Assembly (NCBI RefSeq): GCF_040183065.1 | Contig: NC_091120.1 | Location: 15,269,708 to 15,333,707, forward strand | DNA: 64,000 nt | Reading direction: 5' to 3' | Source of the DNA: Periplaneta americana | Taxonomy: Eukaryota; Arthropoda; Insecta; Blattodea; Blattidae | In this document: positions 34,301 through 48,600 of the stretch, piece by piece | Position numbering within the stretch: the stretch's first letter is position 1 | Layout of the letters: each line of letters begins with the position of its first letter | Translations under genes and position numbers: made by a program | Notes under the pieces: model-generated | The model's input: the letters and a program-made list of their open reading frames with translations, nothing else | What the model was told of the DNA's origin: nothing | Databases searched by the model: none

Positions 34301-36607
34301 TAAGTTCACCCAAAAGTCTATTTGTATGTATTTATTTACACTGCAAGTGGGCAAGCACCCGGTGGCAGTGGTATACACAATATAAACAATACACAATAAA
34401 ATGATAAGCAATACACAATAAAATTTACAATACAATTTTATACACAATACAATAAGAATACACAATACAATTTAACAGAATAATAATAAAACATAAATAA
34501 AATACCTAATGTTACAATACAACCTACATAATTATGTATAGGCCCTACATAAGTTTCAATAGTCTTTCACTTTACTCTCATCTCACTCACTGTAGTGGCA
34601 CTATGACGCATTTCACTGACACTTTAGCACACATTTCACTGACACTCTTTAACACATTTCACTGACACTATAGAACACATTTCATTGACGCTATAAATTA
34701 CCACTGATCGGAACTATTCACTGCATTGTAAAACCATAACTCCACTGACTCACCTCGCTTCACTGATATAACAGTTCAAATAAGTCAAATAATTACATCC
34801 TTATGCATACTTATAAACAGAACTGCATTTAAACTAATCATTTCTAGTCTAAGGCTCTTACACGCAATTTTTAAATAATTTACAATTCAAACCAAGGAAG
34901 TAACTCGTCAGGCTAAATAAATACATGTCACCTTAAAAAATTAAATGTTAAATGTCACCTTAATTTTAATTTGCAATTTATACACAACTTTTTAAGTTAT
35001 TCTTGAATCTCCTTAAGGAAGGACAGCCCTCAAAGACCGCTGCAGGTAGGTCATTCCAATCATTTATAGTTCTATTTAAAAATGAGAATTTACCTACATC
35101 CGTTTTCTGTTTCCTACATTTGATTTTAAAATCATGATTGTTCCTACCATAGTACGTTGGCTTTTCTAACCGAGCCGTTATGCCTACCCATGCTTTCTGA
35201 CCTAGATGTTCTCTATACAATGATGTTATTCTAGTTTTACTATGTCTGTTTTCCAAAGTTTCCCATTTAAGTTCTTTTATCATATTGTAGTTCTTTTATC
35301 GTATCGAAGTTCTTTTATCGTATCGAGTTCTTTTATTGTATTGACATTTCTGATCACATTCACCGTAAAGCGTAAAAAATACGTGTCAATTCTGTTTTAG
35401 CATAAGATTGGTTTAAATAAATCATATGAGAGTGATCCAGGAAGTAATGACCCATTGTGCAGGTCAGTCCCCCTCTATTCAAGGTCGACTGGTTTACCCA
35501 ACATCTTTCCTCAGTATTCTCTGAGTTTAGTTGTAACAAGCTGTTGTTGTGTATTTTGTGAGTGTTCAAAATGAACTGTGAGGTACAAAATTCTGCTGAC
35601 TGTGAGGTGAGGTGACAAATACTGCAAAGTAAATTAGCTTTATGAAAGTCTGTGATAATGGGATTATGTTAGTACTAGTGGCTTGTGCAGCAAATGCTGC
35701 AAACTAAGTTCATTAGACGTTCAAATAAAAATTTTTCAGATTTATTTTCAATGAAGAATACCAGACATTCTGAAAGTTATTTGCTTCCATAATAATGAAA
35801 CATACTCTCTCTTGAGCCAATACTGAAGAGAACTACGCATATATCTACATCACACCGTCATTAAATATATGAAAAAGACCCAACCCCACTTGATTAATAA
35901 CTATAAAAATATTTGATTTTTGATAATATTATTATCTTAAGTAAGTTTTATAGCTTTCAGTAACATATAGTATATATACTATATAGCCGCCACTCAGTAA
36001 AATATAGAAATCAAAATCTAATTTGTTATTCTCTACATCTACTTATATAACCCCAAAACGTTTCACTTTCATATCATCACTATAGCATTAATATGTATAA
36101 TTAATGAAAAATAGTCACATCACGGCATTAATTACAATAATATTTAATTTCTAATAGTAATATTGTCATCAAACCACCTCAAGTTTTGTAGTTTTTAATA
36201 TCCAATACACAGCTGTACCCAGAAAATTACACACCACAGAATCGAACCTGTAAATTATTTTTAGTAAGTTAAGTTTTTAATAACCAATTTAATTTGAGCT
36301 CTAAATATGTCAGCATTCTTGCAGATCATGGCCTTCGTGTAATATTGTTTACTGTAGTGTGTGTTTTGTTTTATTTTGAAATGCAACACGGCCGACTTGA
36401 TGCTCGCTTCGCTTCCCCTGAATGCAATTAGCTAGTTCTCAAAACTGACGACAGATGGATTTTGGAAAATAGGAAAATTATGTAGGAAAATTGACATTTC
36501 ACTGAAAACTACTATTTTTCCGAAAAACTTTGGGTTCCAAGCTTGAAAATGAGGGGCCATTTATTAAAGTCCGTTCAGCTGTTTTCCCGTAATTTCCATT
36601 ACCAGTT

Positions 36608-36650
<43 letters not shown>

Positions 36651-39600
36651 TGTGTGCCATTTTTGCAGTTGCTTCAAATGTGTGAATTTTGCATTTTTAG
36701 CCTTAATAGGAATAGATATTATTTGCAGATATATTTTTAGATACTGGAGTCTGATATATGTAATTTTGAATCTTCTGCATGTCTATATCCATATTGGAAG
36801 TTATTAATTTACATTTAATTACGAAGTCTCAGGAATCTTCTCTGCCACATCAATAAATTTAAAAATGCAGTTATATTGTCAGACTCTAAAGCAGCTATTA
36901 TATCAATAGTCTCTAGACACACACCTTCATCTCAAATAGCAGAAATAACTAAAATGCTCTCTCAACTAATAACACTCAATAAAAGAATTATATTCCAATG
37001 GATACCATCCCATTGTGGAATCCTGGGAAACGAGAATGCAGACGCTTCAGCAAAGAAGGGCAGCGCTGCTACTTACAGACCTGTTACTAAATCTACGTAT
37101 TACTCTGTGAAAAGATTTATTAAATCTACATACTTACACTTCAACAACAAAATTTGATAACACAATCCCAAGGGAAAAAATGGAACTCTCTGCATCAAAA
37201 TCCACAGTTAGTTCCCGATTTACCACGAAAATCGTCTGTAGCTGCATTTAGATTGGCAACAGGCCATGATTGTTTGGCCAAACACCTGCATAGAATTGGA
37301 ATATATCAGTCTCCTAACTGTCCATTGTGCAACTCAAACCAAGAAATGTATTCGGAACACCTCAAAATCTGTGCTTCAGTGGCTGGCCATGATAATATCT
37401 TTGAAAAATATTGGAGTGCAAGAGGTCAAATGACTTTATTGTCAAATGCCTGGCATTAGAAAACAACAACAACAACAACATTTAATTACGATTTTTGTAG
37501 ATCAGATTTGTGGAAATTTAGTCTCCAGAATAAATTACATTTTTGTGTTGAAAGCTTTGTTACTGGTTTGTTTATTTCAAATGTAAAAATCATATTGACG
37601 ACAATAATTAATTCTCTACTTTGATATGCAGTTTTTATTATATATACATAGGCTACTTCACAGCTTTGGAAATGCTAATATAAAATGCTTCTATTCACGA
37701 GACACAAAAGTGTATTGGTTTAGTGACACTGTTCATTAGCACACTGCATGGACTCAATTGGTTACCTTGTGAAGGACATCGTGTTTGTTTTTAAAGTTAC
37801 GATAATTATTCAACAAGGACAAGACCTCAATTGGAAAGTGAAATTATCATTAAGTGCTGTGTGTCAGGAGACCTAATCTGTTGGTAATGAAGTTACATAA
37901 GAAGTTGTAGGTCGATTTGTTCGGAAACAAATTAACTTTTGTGAAATGTTTGGTGAGGACTGATTCCATCTAAGCTGGAGACAGAGGTATCGAATTTCAT
38001 AGTTGGATATTTGAAGGTAGTATTTCTCAACGAAAATGCTGTTAATTGTAAACATTTTCAAAGAAAACAGCTTTTTGTGCACAAATTTTAAAGTTCTATA
38101 CTATGTTTGTAGATTTAAATGAATGTTCGATAGTTGCATAAAGAAGTTCATGAAATTTCATTAAGTTTTTTTTTCTCCCTGAGACCCTACATGGAAAAGA
38201 ATGAAGTGAAACTTGACTGTTCTTTCTCAGTATATACTTACTGTCGAATTTTATGTATGGTATTTCAAGTTAAGAAAATATTTACTAGACCTTATTGGAA
38301 TTTTGAAAAAGCAAAGGAATGAAGCCAGTTTACTATAATTCTTCATGCTCAGAAAGTAGTTTTGGTTAAATTATTATATAGAACAGTTTTCATGAAAACC
38401 TGTTTCATACAGTCACAAGAAAATATTAGTGGTTTATGGTTTAATTTGGCCGTAGACTGGAATTTCACTTGAAGCAAGTAAAGAGATAAATTTAGAAGTA
38501 AATCTCGAAAAGACAAAATATATGATTATGTCTCGTGAACAGAATATAGTACGAAATGGAAATATAAAAACTGAAAATTTATCCATTGATAAGGTGGAAA
38601 AGTTCAAATATCTTGGAGCAATGGTAACAAATGTAAATGATACGCTGGAGGAAATTAAACACAGAATAAATATGGGAAATGCCTGTTATTATTCGGTTGA
38701 GAAGCTTTTGTCCTCTAGTCTGCTGCCAAAAAATCTGAAAGTTAGACTTTATAAAACAGTTATATTACCGGTTGTTCTGTATGGTTGTGAAACTCGGTCT
38801 CTCCCTTTGAGAGAGGAACAGAAATTAAGCGTGTTTGAGAATAAGGCTCTTAGGAATATATTTGAGGCTAAGAGGGAAGAAGTTGCAGGAGAATGGAGAA
38901 AGTTACACAGTGCAGAACTACACACATTGTATTCTTCACCTGACATAATCACAATTAGGAATATTAAATCCAGGCATTTGAAATGTGAATAAGAAAAGGT
39001 ATGGTATAAGATTTTTGTAATAGAATTAACAGATGATTTATTTCAGGTGTTAACAATATGCAATCGCATAATGGATGATATTATACCTACTGAGAGAGCA
39101 AATAGGGACTTCCGTGTCAAGTTTCCAGATGACGTAATGCAGGAAAACTTGGCAGGACAACTGTGGTTTGGTGCTGAAGTGAGTATTGCTGTATATATTT
39201 TGTGTTGTATTTAAAGGGGTTAAAAGATAGTAATATTTTCTTATTTTTAAACATTATAAGCTTGTTACAATGTTACCTCTGAGCCTGGTGTAAAATTCTA
39301 CATACTGGTATCACATGACCTTGTCATCTGGCACTCAGATTCAAGAACCTGATAATGTTCTTAAAGCAATATTAATTAAACTGGAGAAATGGTGCACAGA
39401 CAATCTAGTGGGAATTAATATTATCAAAACTAAATACCATATGTTTTCACTTACCAAGAAACCGATCAATATTCAATTTAATGAGAAAACTAGTTAGAAT
39501 TTGTAAATACATGTATTAACTTCAGTCTTGACATCTCTGAAGAATTATTTGCAACTAAAGTCCTGTCGCTCTAATTTCTGGCAGCCAATCGCATTGCAGG

Positions 39601-42600
39601 TCGGCTACATTTAAACGTGTACATCTTGTGATTCGCTGATTCATTTCTTAAGGCTCGATAAATACTTAATATAATCGCCCGCCATTTTCGCTCTTTTTTT
39701 TGGCGTTCGCAGAAAGCACATGAAGACGTTATTTGCCGCTCAATTAGTTCCTGAATTACATTGCGTTTGATTTATTATCATAGGAGCTACGACATGATAA
39801 TGTTTAACGGTGTGGCAAATAGATTCCTCATATGGTAGCTTGGCAATGTGAGAACAAAAATGGCGAACAATACTACCTACCTAGACTTTATAGAGCCTTT
39901 ACTTTCTAAGACGTAAGCAAAGGGGCTGAGTCACGCCGGAAATAACAGCGTCGGGACTATAGATAAAAGCACCCGGCATTGCCTGCGTTTTCCTTTTTGC
40001 TTCAGACTTCAGGAGATCTCGGCAACTCAACTATAGAAAACCAAGATGAATTACTGTCTTTACTAAGCTTTCCTCGTCCCTAAAGATGAATCTTTACATA
40101 GCGTCAGTTACATGAATTAATGACTTTCTTAGCCAAAACGCCTGCCAAGATTAACACTTTATAAAACAGCTGAAGATCAGGCACCAAAAAGAAAAGATGT
40201 CGTGTACCTTACTATTTTTGTTTTTAATTAGCTTTGTTTTTTAGTTCAGCTAGACACAAACATTCCCTCGGTCCCTTTATATCCGTTTAGCATAGACTTA
40301 ATGTTATACATGATCTAAAGCTGTTCTGACACAAATTTAATGTAATTTCCTGTCTATGTGTGCTTTTGCTTGACGATTAAAGACAGTTGACTATAAATAG
40401 GGAATTCTCTTGTTCCCAGTCTGAACCCCTTGGGGTATCATGGGGAGTTAAAATTTACCTCTTTATTGATCATATCAAAGAATCAATATGTAAATAAAAA
40501 TATATATATATATATACATATATAATAGGACTAGAGAATTTTATACCTCTTGTTCGCTTTATCCCCGCTTATGCCATACCTGGTTTCTTACATATGACTT
40601 GAAAAATGACGTCTTACAAATACTCGTACATAATACTGTATATGAATTATGTCATTTTTGTTTTATGTACAGAATACAGTATAATCTCGCAATGAATCAT
40701 TTTTTGGACTTGAAGAATAATATTTTGAGAAAAGCTTATTTTAAAAATTAACAGATTGTTATTTCCAGTAGACGTAACATCCATACTACTGTACATTCAC
40801 GACATGATAATACAGATATAATTTAGCAGTAACACATATTCGGACATGAACAACAGTATTTTGAAAGACATATATTTTAGAATTAATACACTGTTATTTT
40901 CAGTGAGATTGCGTACGTATATTCTCATAATTGTATGGTAACTTTGTTTGAGACAGCATAAATGAAAATACTACGGATATATTATTTATGTAGTAAAACC
41001 TCCTTTATGTCGAGTTAAAATAAAATAACGTATCTAAAATAATGTAAATAAATTATCAGAATAATAATAAAAAAAAAATGAATTGACCGCAGGTTCGAAC
41101 CTGGGCTCCCCCCCCCCCCCACTGAAGTCTTTCACCTTACAGAGAGCTACTGTATGTAGTAAAATGGTTGAATTTACGTGTTATGAATGCTGTCATGTTT
41201 GCTGCCTATTAATGTTTGATTTTGAATTCTTAAATATTAAACAAAAATGTGTTTTACGCCATATTATATAGTATATTCATGCCACATGACACATTCAATC
41301 AAGAGCTCGTCCCCCATTTACGTAATTTTAATTTAATGTTATTTTATTTAATACTAGCTGTACCCTGCGCTCCGCTGCACTTATTAGAAATAAATATAAA
41401 GTAATTACACAATTAAAATAGGACATTTGATCCAGGGAACATTCGTGTTTGATAGGACAAATCGTTTAAAATGCTACTTAATTTAAATAATTAAAATGCG
41501 ATCATTTTGGTCCAGAGAGCAATCATTTGGTGCAATGACAATTCCTTTAACATGTTTCTTAATTGTTATTACATGCAACCATAGTTTAATGAAGATTGAC
41601 ACATAATTTAGTTTTAATGTGTATATTTTATATTACTTGCTATATGTTTCATATGTTACTGTAATAACATTGTAAAATTATATCCATCTAGAGAAACTAC
41701 AATTTCCAATGGTGAAATAATAATTAAACAATTAATTAGCTTCCGATATTACTTCATACAAACACAGAAACATTCTCTGTAGGCTATGTTTAATAGCTTT
41801 CGACTGTTGTTGTCCAAGGCCCCTTATAGATGAAGTCATTTGTTTTTATTTCAGTACAGCGCCTTAGATTAGAGCAGCTGGCTACGGACTGGAAGGTCCG
41901 GGGTTCGATCCCAGGTGGTGACAGGATTTTTTCTCGTTGCCAAACTTTCAGAACGGCCCCGAGGTTCACTCAGCCTCCTATAAGATTGAGTACCGGGTCT
42001 TTCCCGGGGGTAAAAGGCGGTCAGAGCGTGGTGCCGACCACACCACCTCATTCTAGTGCCGAGGTCACGGAAAGCATGGGGCTCTACCTCCATGCCCCCC
42101 AAGTGCCTTCATGGCATGTTACGGGGATACCTTTACCTTTACCTTTTACAGCGCCTTAGATGGCATTGTTATTGTAATTTTAAAACTCATTTATCTCAAT
42201 AAATATCAGTCCTATCAAAATTTTGTATAGAATAAAACTTATCGGAAATTATTTTTAAAGAAACTTTTGTTATGTAACATTTTTCATGAAAATTAATAAT
42301 AAGGGAGATATTTCGATTTATTTAATTCAAGCCCCCTTATAACCCCCCTTTTTAAATAAAGTATTTTGAATGTCATATAGCCTAAAATCTAAGTTACAAC
42401 GAACTTAATTTATATTCCAATTTTCATATAAATTGGTTCAGTCATTATCGCGTGAAAAGGTAACAAACATCCAGACAGACAGATAGGCAGGCAGACAGAC
42501 ATACAAACAAAAATTTCAAAAAAGCGATTTTCGGTTTCAGGATGGTTAATTATACATGTTAACACCAATTATTTTTGAAAATCGAAAATTACCAGAAAAA

Positions 42601-45600
42601 TTTTGGCTACAGATTTATTATTAGTATAGATTTCAGTAACAATATGGCCGCTTTTACAATGGAAGAAGAGATGATTGGATGACGTCAATAAAAGACAATT
42701 GACTGTAGAATAGACCATTTTAATATCATACATGCCGTATTTCTTTCTAATTTTTATTGTTTTCAATAATTTAATTAAATTTATTATTATTATTATTATT
42801 GTTGTTGTTGTTGTTTCAGTTTCAGTTGTTAAACGCATTTACAATGAAGTTGACTTACGTATTCATAAAATACCTATTATTGAGAAATGAAGTTTTTCTT
42901 TTATTGTAATTTAAATGCAAAATTTTACTCCAGAAATGTGCTATTGATTCTCAAAGCTCCATTAGTTCTGTTTTCATTACTTGCAGTGTTTAGCTGCTGG
43001 CTCCAGCATTATGAATCGTGAGGGTGAGAGCTCAGCAATGCGACCTCTGGCAAAAGCATTAACAAAGGCTCTGGAGAATGTCCGCAATCTCCTTCGAGAG
43101 CAGTGCCTCCGAGGAAATACCAGCAGTACTTCACTGAAAGCAAACGTAGCAAGCAACTTCAATGAAGTCTTTGGGGAAAGGTTGCAGGAGGCACTCAAAA
43201 TTTTCGATCGCCTGTTTGCAGAATTTGAACTGTGCTATGTGAGTGCAATGGTACCTGTTAAGTCAACAAAGGAATACGAACTGCAACAGCTTGTTGTTGT
43301 TTTGTTTTCGGAAACATTGCAGAGGTATGTGTATAGAAATTAGGTTATTAGAGTATGTAGTGAGTTTTCTTTTATTATTAGATATACAGAGAACATGCGT
43401 GGATTTTACTTTCTGTCAATAGTTGGCTGTTTTTTATCCTGATGCAAAGCTCCTGCATATGGCAACAGCCAGTAGTGGAGTGCTGTGTCGTAGTTGTATT
43501 ATTTTTTACAAGAGAAAAAAGAGGAGTTCCCATGTTGTGATTCCTATTAGAGAATTACTATACTGATACACTAAGACATGCTGACTTGCAGTTAATGCAT
43601 AAATTAGAATATAATTATGGGATATCGAAGAGGACTGCTGTCATTCCTTATTGGTATTGTCCTGGAATGGAATACTTGGTCTGAAGTTCTGGACTGAATT
43701 TTCTGATAATTATAATTTTCCCATAACAACCACAATAGAAAATTCCAGAAAAGAATATGTCTTGGGTTATTGTTCAAAGGGGGATTTGTTAAGAAACTTG
43801 TACCATCACAGAGTACGGTCCATTATTGCACCTTTCCTTATAAGAGCCAAATTGAAACTATACTGGGTGTTCATTTCAAGGTGTGTCATGACGTCACTGT
43901 TGTGAGTCAGCGATTTGAAGCGAGTTTCAACTTTTATGTCAGAGAAGTTGTATATTAATCAAGGCATTCAATCTGAACTTGAGAACGTGTACAGTATAAC
44001 TTGAACATCGTAGCAACAGATGGTGGTCTGTACGGTCTGTGTGCTACCATAACCTCTTTCGAACTGTGTTTTGCGCAGGCAAGTCGTACGCAGGGTATTT
44101 GTTATCATCTGTTGCATACCGCAACATTCCACAACACAAATCAAATGCTCTGTGTCCATGTTGACTGTCCAAGTTAATGTCAACAAATACGTAAGTAATT
44201 GTCTTAACCATCTCGCCATATCCTGACAGTAAGAAAAAATTCACCTCAGTATGTGTTTCCAAACAGTTCACATTCCTGCACTACCGGTGTTACCGCACGT
44301 ATCGGTACATACTTCCACGGACTCTGCGTACTTCAGAATGAACGCCGTACTTGCTAGGCAACTTCTCTCGCATTTAGGTATTACACCTCTGCAGAAGTGT
44401 AGCAAGATTAAATTCTCTAGGCTCATCGGCTAGCCACGTGACGGCATACAGCGAGCCATGTCACACTTTGAACTGAACACGCAGTATAAAGAGGTACATT
44501 TTATTTCTAAAGATTTTAGTGATCAGCGAGTTGATAGTGGCCATAACAGGTCTACAAAGATTTTTGCTCCAACAGTCCGATTTGAGAAGGACCTTCAGCA
44601 AGCACAGGTTATAGATGAAGAAAAACTATCACTGTATCTTCCATGTGTTCCTTATTTAAGAGTTACAACACTAATAATTGAAGAGTCCACTGCAAGAATG
44701 ATGGATGTTATTTGGAATACATTTTGCAGGAGAAGCAATTGAAAGTTTGAAATGCTTAGCGCTCAGAGCTTAACTGTGATTTTCCGATCATTACTGGACA
44801 GTGACTATCAGTGTTAATGCCATATAACTCTCTATGTACATTCTATATGTCTTAAGCTATGCATTGACAGTCTTGGTTCATTTTCGACAAGAAAGTGACA
44901 TCCATCATTCTTGCAGTGGACTCTTCAGTTATACATGGTAGATGCGAGGATCTTCCTTTACTTGTGAAGATATTAAAAAAGACTGTTTACATTATAAAAT
45001 ACTCCATAAGAATATTGCATAACCATTTATATAATGCCTAATCTCTAAATTTCATTGGTAATTTACATTGTAATGTTTTTATTATTTCTCTCTGTTCTCA
45101 TGATTGTAATATTATTGTTATATTTTATTAGGGACCTCTACAGACAACTGCAAAAGCAGTTCTAATAAAGGGTTATATATATATAACAATACTATGCACA
45201 TAGAAATGATGTTAAGCCTTCTTATGGAAGCAAATGATGTCAAAATGTGATTGATTCTTTGTAGGGTTAAATGTAGCTAGTCACAGTTTTTAGGCACAAC
45301 ATAAAATTCGTTTACTCAATACAGTAAGTTGCTTTAGTTAATGCATGCATTTTGAAAATAATTATTATCCTCTTTTTTTTTTTCTTTGTTTTACCTCTTC
45401 TTTTTAATAAGGACTTGGAATCCAGTGCAGTGTAGGGGAGGTTTATCTTCCCACCTATAGTGCGAGTCAGCTTACTTCATACCCTAAGGGTGAAACCTAA
45501 CCATTTTTTCCCCCATTACTACATAAGCTAGTGGATTGTGGTGATTTTCTAGTTTGCAGGTTGAATTTTCTTTTGCCAACTTCGTTTCGAATTTTGATAC

Positions 45601-48600
45601 TGACAAATACTACAAATGGTAGTGATTTTGTAACTGGTATGTTGGCAGCTGAGACAAATATCGACAATATTTGTCGGTATTGGAGTTCCATGAAAATAAA
45701 ATTGTACTAGATTTCTGAGCCGATTACTGGAAGCTAGTGAAATTTGAACATACTAATAATTAATTAATATCAGTATTAATATTAATACATAATAGTTATT
45801 TTATATGTTGGGTTGTGGTTATAATTCAAGACTATAGTCAGTTAAGTTTTCGGAGTTAGTAATAATAATTTCGTGTGGCCAAACAAAATACATTTTTAGG
45901 TTAGGTCTCGTGAGTCAATTGTTTAGTCAAACCATTGAATTTCATACTGCGAGACAAATGAATTTCATACTGCCAGACAAAATACTTGACATGTTGATGC
46001 CTTTCCCGTATAGTTTGCCTACGAAAATATGTTACAAATTATTGAATTATTTTGAATAACCTTCCAACATAAAGTGCGGTAATTAATAAATCATTTAGTA
46101 CGTAGAATAATGTGATATCTGGTAACAGTTGGCAACACTGACAAGACGGCGATATTTGCTGTTTAGGAACTGTTCTTATGTGACCCTCACTATATACTAG
46201 AGATGGGTAAAAAAAGCTGGAACAGTTTATTTGAAACTGTTTCACAATTGTAACTGTTTCGATACAAAACAGTTTCGTGATATGTGTTCCAACTGTTCCA
46301 AAGAGTGTTACACTGCTCCAGTGATGACTTCATCTTTCCACAAGGTTCCAAGAGATAAGCAGTTCAATTTCAAAACAGTTTTCCTCTTCTTTGTTGTCTG
46401 CAAAGGCCACGTGTAGCGCTATCATTGACCTCCAATCAAAAGTGTATATATAATATTATCCATGTTCCACACGACCATCGTGTGTGCAACAGTAGCCTAT
46501 GTAGGATCGCGCAATTTAATTGTACGAATCAAATTCCCTAATAAATCTAATTATTAGCTGTCCATTGATGGAGAATATGTTTATGGTGCCCTGACAGTGT
46601 TAATTATTATTAATATTCCCGCGAAAAATATCATCGGCTAATGTCATCATTATTAAACTCTTCTAGGGTTATATGCATTATTTTTACTAAAATGGATTCA
46701 TTTTGAATTGTTATTTACTGTACCCTTAACAGTAACCTACGAAAAATGACTTTTGTCGTCATAATACACTGAACAGCTGATTTAAAGGCGATTCAAGGGC
46801 TTTGAAACATGTTCCTGAAGCAGATGAGAGGTTGAAACAGTTGGCACTGATGTTGTAAACATACGGTCTTACTAATAAAAACTCTATATACAGACGTTTA
46901 ACTGTCTTATACTTATACAATGAGTAGATCGTTTATAAGTCGTGTGTAAATTCCTTACTAATAATCACTACATACGTCGTGTATAACAGTATAACTGTTA
47001 CACAGCTACGTCATAGTTTCGTCATTACTTCGTTACAAAAGGTAATAAAATATCCAAGGTTCTCTATTGCATCTGGAGAGCGCTCTAGTGTGACGTGTTA
47101 AATATCGATAGTACAACTGGCTCTAATCGATTACCACATTACATTTTGGTCAAAGAGTACAAGCTACAGCAATATTATTCTAATAATTCTATGATATTTG
47201 GTTTGTTCTTCTGTGGTTACAAGGTAACCACCATCATAAAATGACAGTCGATACGAACAGCTGTTAGAGGGGCGGCCATTTTTTTCCCTATATGCAACAC
47301 TTAAACGAGGGGTTTCGTGTATATAACTACTGGAAAGCAATTCCCATTGTATAGTTACAGACTGTTTATACGTCCATAGCTTATTCACGGTTTATTACTA
47401 ACGTTTTCTGTCTCAACTCTACATAAGTCTCGTATAAAAACTGTACACCGTTTATTAGTAAGACTGATATTTTTATGAAACTGTTTCTTCGAAACTGTTA
47501 TTTTGGAACAGCTTCGTTCATGAAACAGTTACAGTCGAAACTGTTTCTTAAAAAGAACAGTTTATCCCATCTCTACTATATACTGAAGACAAGCTTATGT
47601 TGTGAGCCTTTCTGGCTGTGTCAGAACGACACAAGGTCACATCTGAGATAACACATGACAAAGGACAAGTCCTATCACAGAGCCAAGGAAGCAGATAAGA
47701 ACTGTTTCATGTTCTGTTATGTATAATAATTATTAATACTCTTGTTACTAAAAAGTGGTGCTGCCCTTTTCCATTGATGATTTCCAAACTTTATGGAAGG
47801 TTTAAGATGAAATTGTGAACTACAGAACTGCCTGAATTCTGAATACATGGACTTGCTTAGTTTACAGCGTTTTTGGAGAAAAAAAAAAGAAAAAAATATA
47901 TATTTTGACAGCATCTAAAAGTGTCACACACTTGGAAATAGGAATTGAATAAAAATCTTGTCAAGACTAAGATAGACTAAGCTGTAATATAAATAATCAT
48001 TTCTGGAACTTGAGAAAGGAAATAATTGTCAAGCACACACTGCATAATATATTTATAAGTTACATTTTTTCCATGTGTGACTATAGTAATTGTATTAATA
48101 GTTTATTTCCTTTGGAATATGTATGATAAGAACTTTCTTGTGTTAAATATTAACATACCTTGTTAACATGTTTCGACCTATTTTCGGTCATCTTCGGAAC
48201 TGGTCGTTGTTGGTCTTGGTGCCTCTTGTTTCCTGTGAGGGTGCGTTCGTAGTGTAGAGTCAAAGGTGTATGTGTTTTGAAATTGAGTTGTGTGTTGAAA
48301 ATATCGTTGGGGTGTGTTTTCGTGTGTCTGTATATTTCATATTGTTCTAGTGTGTTGAGTTTCTGGCTTTTTGGTTGGATGTGCAGTATTTCCATGTCTG
48401 TGTTGATGTCTCTGTAGGTGTGGTTGGCATTTGTGATGTGTTCTGCATATGTGGAGGTGTTTTGTAATTTTGTTATGGCTGTGATGTGTTCTTTGTAACG
48501 TATTTGAAATGATCTGCCTGTCTGTCCTATATAGAAGTTGTTGCAGGTGTTACATTTGAGTTTGTATACGCCTGTGTGGTTGTATTTGTTTGTTTGTGTT

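Noticed and set aside
41830..42159. 109-codon open frame in the family C SINE
   Set aside because: Entirely within a tRNA-derived SINE, with chance translation.
44458..44742. 94-codon frame ([13 protein letters not shown]...)
   Set aside because: Overlaps the end of a TA-flanked element and one arm of an inverted repeat; no family recognised and no splice signals.
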